The notes under the pieces: model-generated
What the model was told of the DNA's origin: nothing
The model's input: the letters and a program-made list of their open reading frames with translations, nothing else
Databases searched by the model: none
Shown: piece after piece, positions 44,932 through 57,369 of the stretch
Layout: the number at the start of each line of letters is the position of its first letter
Position numbering within the stretch: position 1 is the stretch's first letter
Assembly (NCBI RefSeq): GCF_033568475.1
Contig: NC_133121.1
Coordinates: forward strand, 192,412,664-192,476,663
From: Henckelia pumila
Taxonomy: Eukaryota > Streptophyta > Magnoliopsida > Lamiales > Gesneriaceae
DNA length: 64,000 bases
Reading direction: 5' to 3'
Position numbers and translations under genes: made by a program

Positions 44932-47578
44932 TCAGTAAGGTGATGGGCTACGGGAATCGGCTTGCTGGCCACGAGGAGACACACTCTTTGGGGTGGTTGA
45001 TTTTTCCTTGGTATTGTTATTTTGTGGACTCTCACCCCTTGAAGGAGGTGATTTGCGTGGAGATGGGCTCCTTCGAGGACTGCGACCCCGTCGTGGTGAA
45101 ATACTGTCATGCACGCCAAAAATTTCATCAGTAAACAAATCTATAAACAATAACCTAGAAAAACTAACAACAATTTACGGTGATAGTGTAAAAATACCTT
45201 CTGCCTTTTCCAACGTCTTTGCGATAACTAGGACTGCCACTGTAGCTCCGGCTTCGGCTCCTACTATTGCGAGGCAGACGATCCCTATCCTCACCACGAT
45301 GACGCACACGCTCATACCTACCCCTACTCCTACTACGGCTTCTCCTCCTGTGATCTCTATCCCGGTGATCATCCCTGCACCCACATTAATTCGGTTATAC
45401 TCAAAGAAACACAAACAGATTTCCTAGATAAGGATTTCTACAGCTCATAAGCATAGAGAAATAGAAATCGATAGCTTTATTTCCATTTTTTCAACAGACA
45501 AAGAAATACATCTCACCATGATTGTGGCCACTCTTAATTGCAACAGATGGAAAGCAAATTTGAAATATGAAACGTCAACAGCAAATCTCCAACATGATAT
45601 ACATAAATGAAATGCATATAAAAATAATTGAATGTCCAAAATGTTTCTAGATAAAGCAAATAACAACTAGCAATAACTATAGGAATATTAACCAAACATG
45701 GAGAACAATCTACCTTGAACGAGGACTACGACTTCTGGATCTCCCTCTTGACCTGTAAACAGGTTCTGAGATCCTCCCTTTGTTACTGATGACAAACACC
45801 ACCAAAGTTTGTTAGTCTTTTATTTAAGAACTGTAAGTCAATAGCAGATAATCCCAAAACCAACATAAATGCCAAATTGAGAGGTGGACAAATATTTATA
45901 TGAGTAATATGACTAACGTTCTTTCAGCATTGGGACCATATTTAGCAAACTGAACCATTATTTCTCTCCCATCAACAACTCTTCCTGCAGACGAGGGCTC
46001 AGAAAATTATCATGATGAAGAAGAATCGAGAATTAAAATTTTCCATGAATGAAACATTTCAAATTCTTCTTCCCCATACTCACCATCTAGCTTTTCAACA
46101 GCCTTTGCAGCCTCATCTTGATACTTATACCGCACAAAAGCAAAGCCCCTCGAGTCTCCAGTCCTAAATGACAATGATCAAACAGTGCAAGTCAACAAAA
46201 ACAAGTAAAATAAAACCAATACTTCAAAAGGAACAAAACTCATTGCAACTGGTTTCTTAAATGCACAGGAATGGAGACTAGGGTAAGATACAATCTCATA
46301 CATAAGTGTCCAGACTACACCGTATCTACATTCAAATCATCTTTGAACTGACCAAATCAGATTTTCAACCACGTAGTTCCACCTCGTCTTTGATCACCCC
46401 ACTTAAAATCTTCCCTTTGTCCGAACAAAACAAGTTAATGTTCAGTTCTCACTCACACTATTCCATCAATCTAAATGGTGAAAAAACTCAAATTTTACAG
46501 AGATTCTTTTCGAATTTACCTAATCATCGATCCTCTTAATGAAACATGATTACATGAAGCCAATTATCAGTATTTACATCATGCTTTTTTTTCATATTTT
46601 GAAAAGGTTGAAAGATATTTACTTGCTTATTTAATCTTCTAAACTAAATAAATGTCAATATGAGAGTAAAAAATTGGGATTAATATGACGGACCCACTTA
46701 TGGAACAAAGAGCCGTCGTAGTCATAGTTAGGTCGTATACACATTTAAAGACTATCTAGCTACATTAAAGTGCATTTCCATAGTGGTAAGAGCCATTTGA
46801 ACACAGTATTGGAAAAAATATATTTTTTATTTTATTTTCATAGCAATGAGAGTTTAGCGCTCAGTTTAAAAGGAGAGAATTAAGTGAGTTATTAAATGTA
46901 CAAAAAGTGTCAAACGGGTCAGCAAAGACTAATCTCTAATTAAATGTGGTTAAAAAGGTAAAATAGTGATGTTTTATAGATTAATAACGCACATACAACA
47001 GTCCAAGAACAGATGCAAAATTGCATATACAATCATGATGAAGAGCAAATGAATCAATGGATAAGCATATTTTACAACTCCACCAAATAAAACATGCGAT
47101 AAATATGAGAGCACACCAGAAACAAAATACATTCTTGCGAACATATAGCTACTCTCTCACATAGCCAAAAATGCACACAAGTAAATGTTCATCAGCTCGC
47201 AACACAACAAAATACCTAGATCCTGAAATCAGACAACTTCTTGGCAATTGTACAGGTGCTCAGAAGAAAAACTTCCTTTCACAGGTACATAGCAACATTA
47301 ATCATACGCGAACACGTACCTCCGGTCTCTGGGGATAAAGACATCAACCACTTTGCCATACTTATCAAAGAGAGGAAACAAATCATCCGCAGACGTCCCT
47401 AAAACAAATAACAGCAAAAACCCAAGAAATAAGAGTGATAAATCGACAAAAAGGGTTCACAATTAGCGTCAAAAGATAGATAAAAATCGGGAAAAGGCAT
47501 ACGAAAAGTGATGTTGAGGACGAGGAGAGAGTAGGTGTCTCTGATGTCCGGCGGCCCAGATCTTCCAAAGTGCGACAT
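44932..47578 (-). CDS. SC35: SC35-type serine/arginine-rich splicing factor
   Basis: Coding exons on the minus strand: 47578-47503, 47398-47320, 46163-46084, 45984-45918, 45785-45714, 45374-45198, 45103-44932. All junctions are GT-AG and phases agree, giving 240 aa. SR proteins bind exonic enhancers in nuclear speckles and recruit U1 snRNP and U2AF. The N-terminus MSHFGRSGPPDIRDTYSLLV is nearly that of Arabidopsis SC35. One RRM at about 16-93 has RNP2 LLVLNI (18-23) and RNP1 RGFAFVRY (57-64). The RS domain follows, with SRGRSRSRSPRSR from about 112 and RRSRSRSRGR in exon 6, ending in SPRRGRSPRRSPSPRKSPP and RSPSPY. It is shorter than Arabidopsis SC35 (about 303 aa). Intron 2 is long (1,156 bp). 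A splice donor just after the stop suggests a 3'-UTR intron and possible NMD-linked autoregulation, which is common among SR genes but only inferred here. Confidence 0.92.
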
Positions 47579-47599
47579 GCTTCTTCTGTGGGGAATCGG

Positions 47600-48170
47600 T
47601 GGTTGTTTTCTAGGGTTTATCCTGCTTCAGTCAGTATTCGATTTGAACATTTACCCTAGCATTTGTCTGAATTGCTTTGTTTGAGTTTTGGAGTTTTGAT
47701 TTTTCTAATACATAATATAATATAATAAAAAATAAAAAAATAAAAAAATAATGGTTAATATAGTATTTGATTCGATGGATAAATTATATTTTATTTTGAT
47801 TTGATTGATTAAATTTTATATAAAAATGATAAATTGTCATTTAGTTCTTTTAATAATAAATAAAATATGAATAATATTATTTATAATGGGTAATATAGTA
47901 ATTTAAATTCAATTATTTGATTGATTTTAAGATAAATAATTAATGATTTGATTGATGTAAAATAAATAATTAATAGATGGATAAATAACATGACGAGAAG
48001 AATGCATGATTGTATAAGATAAATTATACATAGATTAATAATATAGACTACCAAACGATATTAGGTCAAGTGTTTTAGGTCAAGTTGTGTAGAACTTGTA
48101 AAAGGTAAATTACAAGTGATTGCGTTAATTCAAAATTATAAACCTATTTATTAAGTAAGAAAGTAAGACT
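47600..48170. other. AT-rich spacer upstream of SC35
   Basis: Highly AT-rich DNA with no reading frame. The part nearest 47580-47700 is presumably SC35 5' leader and promoter; no defined motif is claimed. Confidence 0.5.
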
Positions 48171-48728
48171 TAGCGGGTGTATTCAATCCTGAGTTTTAAT
48201 GATTTTTAATGACTTTTTAAAATGATAGACTTCTATGGAGTTGATGGATTTTTATTGACTTTTATAGAATCTCATGGATTTACAAACAGACTTCCATTTA
48301 TTCTTTGTAGACTTTTTGCAGGACTTTGATAGAGTTTGTAAATATTTCATACAATTACATGAATTTGTATCTTTATATATATCTTATCATTTTTCGTTTA
48401 TTTCTTTGAAATAAAAATTATTTGACATAAATAATAACTTTCATTTGAAATTTGTTTTAAATTTATTGATGAAAATGAATTTCATTTGTTTTAAATTTAT
48501 ATATATATATTAATGTAACAAAATTAAAACATTAAAAAAATTTGCAGTTGTGTAAAGTTATTTTTTTAAAAAAAAACTATGATAAATTATAAATTATTTT
48601 ATTAATTATATCATAAAAATTTATCTGTCAATTTTTATTTTTTTTTTTATCATATTTGTTATGCAACTATTCAAATATTTGAATTAAGTCGTGTTATAAT
48701 TTTTTGAATCATATATTATTAAATATTA

Positions 48729-49516
48729 GGCTACGTTTGGTGGCCTAGATTAAGTATGGATAAGGGTACAATCACACGTTTGGTTGGATTTTAACGCAAA
48801 TCTCTTTTACCTTGGGCCCGTTATAAATTCACTGTGGCAGCTGGAAAAGCACGTACTACAGTCCGCTCTTACCCCTTGGTATTATTAGGCCCAATGTGTA
48901 CAGTAGCTTTGCTTAGTAATTTTGTGTCATTTATACCCTTCACCCTAATATTTGTTCAGACAGCCACCGTCAAAATTTATTGCCGATTGTTCCTCCCTCC
49001 AATTCTTCCCCTTCGAAGGTATGAACATTCTTCGTCAAAATCAGTTTTCTCCTCGTTCAACTATTTTTTCCTTCGGCATATTTGGTTCAGAATCTGGAGA
49101 TTTCTGCTTCTCTTTGATACAGATGTTGCAAGGTGGTCATTGCACGGATTGATTTGAGTGCTTTGAACAGTCGGTTAGAGCCATAGGTTGCTTGACCTCT
49201 TTGTAACCCACAATCTGTTGGACGAAGATATTTTTTTGTGTAATCAATAGCTTGTTCGAGCAATCATACCGAGAGAGATGGAGATGGAAATTGGATCTGG
49301 GTAGTGACGAACAAGAAGATAGATTTGAGTGGTTGGGGGAAAAGTCAAGGTTAATAAGGGGTAAAATGGTCTATACAAATATAAACACTTATTTTATCAT
49401 GTCCTCAAAAATACTACCAAACAAATATTAAATTTATCACAACTTTTACTATCTTTCACTTTATAAAACTTTCTATCTATACATTAATAATCTCATCACA
49501 CCAACCAAACGTAGCC
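48729..49516. mobile_element. PIF/Harbinger (Tourist)-like element, TSD TTA
   Basis: A 788-bp element has terminal inverted repeats GGCTACGTTTGGTGG and CCAACCAAACGTAGCC. It is flanked by TTA at 48726-48728 and 49517-49519, the signature of PIF/Harbinger. A short open frame inside (48834-49157) resembles no transposase, so this is probably a non-autonomous copy. Confidence 0.75.
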
Positions 49517-49675
49517 TTATTGGTATAAATCATAAATTAAAAAGCACAAAATAATTCAAAATTTTCAAAATTTTGAATGAAATATTTTTCATTTTGATTT
49601 CAAACTATCCCAAAAAAATTTAGGAAAAGAACGAAAAAATACATGAAGATGAAAACATATATATATATATATATA

Positions 49676-49841
49676 GAAATTTTTAGCTACCCAACAATTT
49701 CTGCCTACTTTATGCGCGACCACTAAAACCCGGTGGTGGGTTTTAGTAGTGAAAAAAATAAAAAAAATAACTAAAATCCACCACCGAGTTTTAATGGTCG
49801 CGCATGAAATGGGCATGAATTGTTGGCCAACTAAAAACTTC
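49676..49841. mobile_element. Foldback MITE inside a TA microsatellite
   Basis: The arms form a long imperfect hairpin: GAAATTTTTAGCTACCCAAC...CACTAAAACCCGG pairs with CCACCGAGTTTTAATGGTCG...GTTGGCCAACTAAAAACTTC. It is flanked on both sides by TATATATATA tracts, as in Micron-type MITEs that target (TA)n. Non-coding. Confidence 0.65.
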
Positions 49842-50114
49842 TATATATATATATATGATTTTGAATATGAGAGAGAGTGAGATAGAGAGGAGAGAAGAGA
49901 TGAGAGAAAGAGAGAAATTAAGTTGGTTAAATTTTAGAAATCCATATAAATCTTTGGGTTAGACCATAGACATTTTTTTACAAATTATAATTGTACCTTA
50001 AGCATTAATGCTTGTATGTCAATGAATTTCATGGAGTTATTAAAAGTCCATTGACATTTTGAATAACACTAGACTTTTGTAGAGTTTTTAAAAGACAAGA
50101 TTGAATACCACGTG

Positions 50115-52210
50115 ATTTTTTTTTTGGAGCAAAACGCAAATATTATTACGAGATATCATTATTTACAAGTTCTACCAACCAATGAAAAAACTCGCCATTC
50201 GTCCAAATAAAGGACGAGTGAGAGGAAGAAGCAAAAAAAAAATAATATTATGCGCTACGCTATTAGCTAATCTATTTTCACGCACTAGCTTAGAGATAGT
50301 AGGATTCTTCATAAGTTCTTTAATATCTGACGCACAAACTCCCACGTAGCTCAAATCAGATGATGGGGCAGTGACTGCTTGCACTGCCAAGAGAGAATCA
50401 GTTGCCACTATAACATCGGTGAAATCTTTTTGATAGAGAATCGTGATACCCTCCTTGATTGCTTGAAGTTCTCCATAGACAACCGAAATAGGCTTTGATA
50501 TCTTCTTCCCAAATGCCATCCTCAATCTTCCTTGATTATCTCGAAGAACACAACCAACACTCTAAGACCTGGAATTTTCATTGATGCAAGCATCAACATT
50601 AAGCTTTAAAGTGCAAGTGGTAGGCTGCTTCCATCGTCTTTGTTTTCGACTCTCCAACTCCACATAGACCCCTTGCTCATGAGTATATACTCGACGGAAA
50701 TCATCCAGCAAAGTCAGGCTCCAGAAGACGTCCGAAGATAGTCTTCGTCCTTCCATGTCATGCAGGAACTCTTGCTTCGCTTTCCAGATAGCCCAAGTCA
50801 GGATTGAAAATTCCTCAAATTGCTTCTTCAACAATTTCCCCTGAAGCCAAAGACAAAAATCCATTGTGCTTACCTCCCTTGAGTCTTTTAAAACCTGATG
50901 GAATTCAGAATCCTTCCATAGATGTTTAATCGTTGCACAAAAGAATAGACAATGGCATGTAGAGTCCATGCCAGAGTGGCATAATGAGCACCCCGAAGAG
51001 ACCAGAACATGATGATGCAGTAAGTTCCAATTGGTAGGAATAATGTCATGTGACACATTCCACCAAAAAATGCAGACTTTGGGTGGTAGTGAAAGACTCC
51101 AAATGAAGGACCACCACTTGCTCAGTGAATAATCTGATTGATTCTCTGGAGGAAGAAAAAGTCCTCTTTGTAAGCGGTAACCATCGCGGACCGTATACTG
51201 ACCCTTCTTATCAAATCTCCAAAATTGAATGTCTCTACCTAGATGAGTCTTTATTGGTATTTTCAATATCTCTTCGGCTACATACCTGCTGAATTTGTTA
51301 TAAATCAATTCTCGATCCCGCGACCCATCCTTTATAAGTGACTGCACCGGATTGTTTCGTTGCCCCACTGTCAGAGATTGTCCAAGTTTTGTAGATAAAC
51401 TTGGAATCCAATGATCCTCATAAATATCAATGTTAGCGCCATCGCCAACTCTCCAAACCAACCCGTTTATGAATACTTTCTTACTTCAAAACAATGATCT
51501 CCAAATGCACGAAGGATTGTTGCCAATACTAGCATCCAAAATTCTCTCATATTTAAAATATCTGCCTTTGAGTACGCGAAACACTAAGGAGTCTTGGTTT
51601 CGAAGTAGTATCCAAAGCTTCTTAGCTAAGAGTGCTCTGTTGAATTCATCCATCTTACGAAAACCCAATCCCCCTCTCATTTTCGGCTGACACAGATAAT
51701 CCCAAGATTTCAAGTGAATTTTCCTTCTCCCTTCGTCGACACCCCACCAAAAATTAGCACATGCCCCTTCTATATCATCACAAATCGATTTAGGGATTCT
51801 GAAACAAGACATAACATATGTAGGGATAGACTGGAGAATGGATTTGACTAGGACTTCTTTTCCTCCGGTAGAAAAACACCTCTGACCCCAACCTTGAATG
51901 CGTTTTGCCACCCGTTCAACTAGATACTTAAACTGCATTCTCTTGCTTTGAAGAGACACCGTTGGAAGCCCCAAATAAAGATCATGGCTCTGAACCACTA
52001 GGACTGTCAAAACTGATTTTATGGATTGAACAATCAACTGATTTGTGTTAGGACTAAATGATAAAGCAGATTTCTCATAATTTATCAATTGTCCAGAGGC
52101 CTTTTCATATAGCATCAGGCATTCCTTGATCCGAGCGCTCTCCTCCACAGATGCCCTAAAAAAATATCAAACTGTCATCAGTAAAAAAAAGATGAGAGAT
52201 TGGTGGACTA
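50115..52210 (-). mobile_element. LINE, 3' part (ORF2 C-terminal half)
   Basis: This is the downstream part of a plant L1-type LINE whose upstream part lies at 61055-64000. The element ends in a poly-T run (poly-A on the minus strand) at about 50116-50125. One continuous frame carries the RT catalytic box FFTDDSLIFF at about 52185 (FTDD), the RT thumb region (52148-51489), zf-RVT (about 51461-50900: CSLCHSGMDSTCHCLFFC), and RNase H (LKLNVDAC, GELQAI, TDSLLAV). Stops at 51486-51488 (TGA) and 50562-50564 (TAG) interrupt it without changing frame. Confidence 0.85.
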
Positions 52211-54054
52211 TGTTGGAGAACGGTGATCAGATCAATCAGAATTGATACCCGGTGCAGCGGAAGTTTAAAAATTTTATATGGAACGATTCCATAATGGGTA
52301 TCAAAACTTTACGATTAAATTGTGTGTGTAAAAATTAAATAACAATTATAAATTTTTACCTCCAATCTCGAATCGAGATTATTGACACCAACAGATTGCT
52401 CTGCTCTTGTTGTATCTCCCAGGAACTGATGGACGAACTGTTCTTCAATCAGGTCCACGAACAGAGATTTAATCCCTCTGATAGATTGCACTAGAAAATC
52501 TATCAGAAGTTTCTACGAAGAGAATTAACGAATTTGATCCGTTAAACCAGACTGTAATTCAAAATTCACAGGCTGGATTTTTCCTGAGCAGAGGGGAGGG
52601 GGGCGGCCACTGTTAGAGAGAAAACTAGGGTTTTTTCGAAAATTGTGACCTTCTTGTGTGTAATTTCTGTACTGCAATAACTTATTTATAATGTAGGCCG
52701 CTAACAGCTTAGGGCCCATTAGTCATAAGTTCAAGCCCGACAAGCAAAGTTCGCATGTTCAGAAATTAATATAAAATTCATCATGACTCCGATTGATAAA
52801 CCGATTTCACCAATGTGCACAGAAACCATTTCTGCACCTTTTAAAGTCAAGATAAATTTTTCTGAATCCGAATTCAGTGATTTCCAAAAATGTCCATCCC
52901 TATGTCATTTTAGGAAATCTTACTCCTCTACTCTTAAATAAGAAGTCCAACTTCTTAGTTCATTAAATTTAACTCTTTAAATTTAACTATCTCAACGGGG
53001 ATTAAAAATCCATTACTCTGTGTGACCCTCAATGGTTCAGGGATACAGCTAGCCGTGGGCTCACAACTCCTTGTGACTCGGAACAACAATTTCCAACTTG
53101 CCCATCGAATCATGGTAAGAGCGCCTAGCAACATCGCCCCATGATTCCCTAGGTATCACTGATAGTGCCTGCAAGAACCAATAGATTTTGGTTAGCGCAC
53201 AGTACGGTCCCTTCATCCATATATCCCGATCGAATCAACAACCATTGGTAAATCGAGAGTCGTTCGAGATTCGATAACTATGCAATACATCTTGAAGATC
53301 AAATAGTGACATCGCATGTGCTACTAAGAAACCATTTCTTAAAACACATCATGTACTCTGGCCAGAGATTCATCACACTAATATCTCCTCAGATCGCATA
53401 GGATATCCACACTCGCAAGTATGTGGTGAATCCTTGACAACAAAGCATCGACTCCTATATGTGTTGTAACTGTACCCAATCCCGACACCTGATGACCCGA
53501 ATAGAGTCGGTAAACGAGTCAAAGCACAGTACTAGCATATAGAGTCTCAATGATGTTTCAAGTAGTAAGGACTAATGGTGTACAACCAAAACCGCGGACT
53601 TTATCCACTCGATAAGTGATAACCACTTGGAAAGTCCGGATAGGGTAGTTCGATCATTCATCATATGAATATCCATTTGCATGCTTCGAACATCTCTATG
53701 TTCCCTACCAATGAAACGTGGTACTCTGCATCGCAAATGCTAGTCTCAAACTCGAGCGATTCTTATCCTTATTATCGGACGGCTCAATCGACTAGGAACA
53801 GTTTAGAATATACAGTGACTATAAGATGTGTTTTATGATAGCCATCCCCATGTGCTACCACATCTTACATACACTATAGTATATTCAAGGTCTTTATCAA
53901 AACAATAATAGTATATCACAATATAAAAATATGAAGAAAGATAAAGTCATTGCCATTAATAAAAGTGTAAATTATATTAAACAAAAGATTGTTTATATAA
54001 AGAGTCATCAAAGCCCTTAGCCACAAGTTGGCTCACCGGGCACCCACTCTTTCA
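52211..54054 (-). repeat. 3' LTR of 8.84-kb copia (left end)
   Basis: 1,844 bp. Open frames inside it (for example 52525-52719) recur in the partner LTR and are not genes. Confidence 0.92.
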
Positions 54055-54068
54055 ATCTCCCACTTGCC

Positions 54069-57000
54069 CTAAAGCCAACTAGTCATACTACGTAGACCCA
54101 TTGCTTCGCGATGTTTGTCAAATAATGGTCCTGGCAAGGGCTTAGTAAGTGGATCAGCGATATTGTCTGCAGAGGCCACTCCTTCGACAGTGATGTCTCC
54201 TCTTTCCACAATCTCCCAGATGATGTGGTATTTCCTCAGTACGTGTTTGGATCTTTGATGAGACCTTGGTTCCTTTGCCTGAGCAACGGCACCCGTGTTG
54301 TCACAGTACACCGGGACTGGACCAACAACTTCAGGAATGACGCCCAACTCTTGGACGAAATTCCTCATCCAAACGGCCTCTTTAGCAGCAGCTGATGCTG
54401 CAATGTATTCTGCCTCAGTGGTGGAATCCGCTGTGGTGTCCTGCTTGGAACTCTTCCAAGAGACAGCACCGCCATTGAGCATGAACACAAATCCAGAGGT
54501 TGACTTCGAGTCATCCACGTCACTTTTGAAGTTAGAGTCGGTATAGCCTTCCAATTTTAGTTCTCTTCCTCCATATACCATGAACATATTCTTAGTCCTT
54601 CGTATGTACTTAAGAATGTCCTTCACGGCTTTCCAATGCATTTGACCGGGATTAGCTTGATATCTGCTCGTGACACTCAGAGCAAATGCTACATCCGATC
54701 TGGTAGATATCATCCCATACATGATACTACCTATGGCTGACGCATATGGTACATGTGTCATTTTCTCTATCTCTTCATCAGTCTTGGGACACATAAACTT
54801 GGATAGAGAAACTCCATGACACATAGGTAGATGTCCTCTCTTGGACCCATCCATTGAAAATCGTTTCAATATGGTGTCGATGTAGGTTGCTTGAGTGAGT
54901 CCTATCATTCTCTTAGATCTATCTCTATAGATCTGTATCCCTAGAATATAGGATGCCTCACCCAAATCCTTCATCGAGAATCTACCTGATAACCATATCT
55001 TTGTTGACTGCAACATCCCTACGTCATTCCCAATGAGTAGGATGTCATCAACATAAATTACTAAGAATGTCACAGCATCCTTAACTACTTTCTTGTACAC
55101 GCATGGTTCCTCCGGGTTCTTGATGAAACCAAAATCCTTTATTGTTTCATCAAATTTTTGGTTCCAACTTCTTGATGCTTGTTTTAGACCATAGATTGAT
55201 CTCTGAAGCTTGCATACCTTATGCTCGCTTCCCATGGATGTGTATCCCTCAGGCTGCGTCATATAGATCTCTTCCTTAATGTTTCCATTAAGAAATGCAG
55301 TCTTCACATCCATCTGCCATATCTCATAGTCATACCAAGCAGCTATGGCAATAAGGATTCTTATGGACTTGAACATTGCAACTGGTGAAAAGGTTTCATC
55401 ATAGTCAACTCCTTGTCTTTGAGTATAACCTTTCGCCACCAATCGCGCCTTGTAGGTCAATACCTTACCATCAGGCCCAAGCTTTCTCTTGTAGATCCAT
55501 TTACACCCTATTGGAACAATTCCATCGGGAGGATCTACTAAAGACCAAACTTGGTTTGTATGCATCGAATCTATTTCCGACTGCATAGCTTCAAGCCATA
55601 AATTTGAATCCGCATCAGAAATTGCTTCCTTGAAGTTTCTTGGATCACATCCAACATCGGGTTCATCTTGATCCCCTTCAAGAAGAAGACCATATCGAAT
55701 AGGAGGTCTAGAAGTCCTCTCGGATCTTCTAAGTATAGGCGTGTCCATCAATGGTTCCTGAGGTGTAGGATCGTTATTTTGTATTTTGGGTTCTTCTCGA
55801 ATTTCTTCGAGTTCCATCATCTCGCCTTTCTTATCCAATAAGAACTCCTTCTCCAAGAAGGTGGCATTCCTTGAAACAAACACCTTTGTTTCAGCAGGAT
55901 GATAGAAATAATATCCGATTGAATTCTTCGGATACCCTACAAAATAACATAAGGTGGATCGACTATCCAACTTATCTCCCACTGTCTGCTTCACGTAAGC
56001 AGGACATCCCCAAATCCTCAAGTACGAATACTTAGGAGCTTTGCCATTCCATAACTCGTATGGTGTTTTGTCCACTGCTTTAGTGTGGACGTTGTTCAAC
56101 AACAATACCGCCGTTTCAAGCGCATAGCCCCAAAACGAAGGTGGAAGCTCAGTGAAGCTCATCATGGATCGAACCATGTCCAACAAAGTTCGATTACGAC
56201 GCTCCGATACACCATTCAGCTGAGGTGTCATAGGAGGAGTCCACTGAGAGAGAATCCCATTCTTTTTCAGATAGTCTAAAAACTCGGTACTCAAGTATTC
56301 TCCACCTCGATCCGATCGAAGTGCTTTAATACTTTTACCTAGCTTGTTTTCTACTTCAGCCTTGAATTCTTTAAACTTTTCAAATGCTTCAGACTTATAT
56401 TTCATTAAATATAAATACCCATACCTAGAATAATCATCAGTAAAGGTAATGAAGTAGGTGTGGCCATATTGAGTACCAATTCTAAATGGACCACAAACGT
56501 CTGTATGGATCAAATCCAACAGATTTTGACTACGCTCAGGTTTCCCCTTAAAAGGAGATTTAGTCATTTTTCCTTTCAGGCAGGACTCACAAGTAGGTAG
56601 AGAGTTAATATCAGACATATCAAACATGCCCTCTCCCACTAGCTTGTTCATCCTCCTTGAGGAAATATGACCTAGCCTAGCATGCCAAAGGTTTGCCGGG
56701 TTTTGACTATCGATTTTCCTTTTGTTTGTTGTTGCCGGTTTATCAACATAATTTATTGGAACGTCTTTTAGTTTTAAGTAATATAGATCGTTTTCAAGTT
56801 GTCCATTTCCAATCAAACATTCATTCTTGTAAATATTGCAAATCCCATTCACAAAATTGCAAGAAAAACCATATCTATCAAGCATAGAAACAGAAATAAT
56901 GTTTTTAATCAAATGTGAAACAAATAAAACATCTCTCAAAAGTAACTTAAAACCGTTCTGCAAAATTAAATAAACATCTCCCAAGGCTTTAGCTTCAACT

Positions 57001-57269
57001 CTGGAACCATTTCCGAGCCTTGACTGGGTCTCACCCATCCTTAGCCTATTACTTCTTGTCATCATTTGAAACTCATTGCAAATATGAGATCTACATCTGG
57101 TATCCAATACCCAAGAAGTAGTATTAAGAAAAACATTTATTTCAATGTAAAACATACCCTTTGCAGTTCGCAACTGCTCAAGGTATTCCTTGCAGTTACG
57201 TTTCCAATGACCGGGTTTCTTGCAGTGATGACAAAATTGTTTAGACTTGTCCAATTTTGCATGTAACAT
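54069..57269 (-). CDS. Copia pol polyprotein: protease, integrase, RT, RNase H
   Basis: A single frame of 1,066 codons has no internal stop. Order: gag end with zinc knuckle CHHCKKPGHWKRNC (about 57240-57185), protease, integrase zinc domain (HARLGHISSRRM, then CESCLKGK), integrase core (HTDVCGPF, FTDDYSRYGYLY, RSDRGGEYLS), RT (DVKTAFLNGNIKEEIYM, YVDDILLIG with YVDD intact), and RNase H (YTDSNFKSDVDDSKSTSG, STTEAEYIAAS, CDNTGAVAQAKEPRS). The protease active-site triplet reads DTR where DTG is expected, so maturation is probably lost although the frame is open. The first ATG is internal; gag upstream is truncated. Ale/Angela/Tork-type assignment was not attempted. Confidence 0.92.
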   Translation of the reverse strand: MLHAKLDKSKQFCHHCKKPGHWKRNCKEYLEQLRTAKGMFYIEINVFLNTTSWVLDTRCRSHICNEFQMMTRSNRLRMGETQSRLGNGSRVEAKALGDVYLILQNGFKLLLRDVLFVSHLIKNIISVSMLDRYGFSCNFVNGICNIYKNECLIGNGQLENDLYYLKLKDVPINYVDKPATTNKRKIDSQNPANLWHARLGHISSRRMNKLVGEGMFDMSDINSLPTCESCLKGKMTKSPFKGKPERSQNLLDLIHTDVCGPFRIGTQYGHTYFITFTDDYSRYGYLYLMKYKSEAFEKFKEFKAEVENKLGKSIKALRSDRGGEYLSTEFLDYLKKNGILSQWTPPMTPQLNGVSERRNRTLLDMVRSMMSFTELPPSFWGYALETAVLLLNNVHTKAVDKTPYELWNGKAPKYSYLRIWGCPAYVKQTVGDKLDSRSTLCYFVGYPKNSIGYYFYHPAETKVFVSRNATFLEKEFLLDKKGEMMELEEIREEPKIQNNDPTPQEPLMDTPILRRSERTSRPPIRYGLLLEGDQDEPDVGCDPRNFKEAISDADSNLWLEAMQSEIDSMHTNQVWSLVDPPDGIVPIGCKWIYKRKLGPDGKVLTYKARLVAKGYTQRQGVDYDETFSPVAMFKSIRILIAIAAWYDYEIWQMDVKTAFLNGNIKEEIYMTQPEGYTSMGSEHKVCKLQRSIYGLKQASRSWNQKFDETIKDFGFIKNPEEPCVYKKVVKDAVTFLVIYVDDILLIGNDVGMLQSTKIWLSGRFSMKDLGEASYILGIQIYRDRSKRMIGLTQATYIDTILKRFSMDGSKRGHLPMCHGVSLSKFMCPKTDEEIEKMTHVPYASAIGSIMYGMISTRSDVAFALSVTSRYQANPGQMHWKAVKDILKYIRRTKNMFMVYGGRELKLEGYTDSNFKSDVDDSKSTSGFVFMLNGGAVSWKSSKQDTTADSTTEAEYIAASAAAKEAVWMRNFVQELGVIPEVVGPVPVYCDNTGAVAQAKEPRSHQRSKHVLRKYHIIWEIVERGDITVEGVASADNIADPLTKPLPGPLFDKHREAMGLRSMTSWL

Positions 57270-57367
57270 TTGGCCTTGAGATCATGGTCCAACCATTTCT
57301 CTAGTTCAGCCAACCTTTCGGCAGTTACATCAGCCGGGGCTGTTTTCGGAGAAGCCTTTTCTAACAC
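57137..57367 (-). pseudogene. Copia gag C-terminal remnant
   Basis: A short frame overlaps the start of pol (DVTAERLAELEKWLDHDLKAKCYM). It looks like the end of gag just before the zinc knuckle. No N-terminal gag was recognised upstream, between here and the PBS. Confidence 0.55.
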
Positions 57368-57369
57368 TT

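Larger units (their letters stand above)
48175..50110. mobile_element. Outer TIR element containing two nested MITEs
   Basis: The left end GGGTGTATTCAATCCTGAG and the inverted right end (reading inward GTGGTATTCAATCTTGTC) match imperfectly. Subterminal wording such as 'gactttt' and 'atggagtt' recurs inverted at both sides. The interior holds two smaller elements (48729-49516 and 49676-49841). No clear target-site duplication was found, so superfamily and exact ends are unsure. The right end abuts the LINE poly-T at 50115. Confidence 0.5.

Noticed and set aside
44993..45427. A 144-codon + strand frame rich in Pro and Thr
   Set aside because: It is the complement of the SC35 RS-domain exons.
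48834..49157. A 107-codon frame inside the PIF-like element considered as transposase
   Set aside because: No DDE or Myb-type motif is visible and it is too short.
52525..52719. A 64-codon frame seen again at 59526-59720
   Set aside because: It lies in both copies of the same LTR and has no similarity to known proteins.
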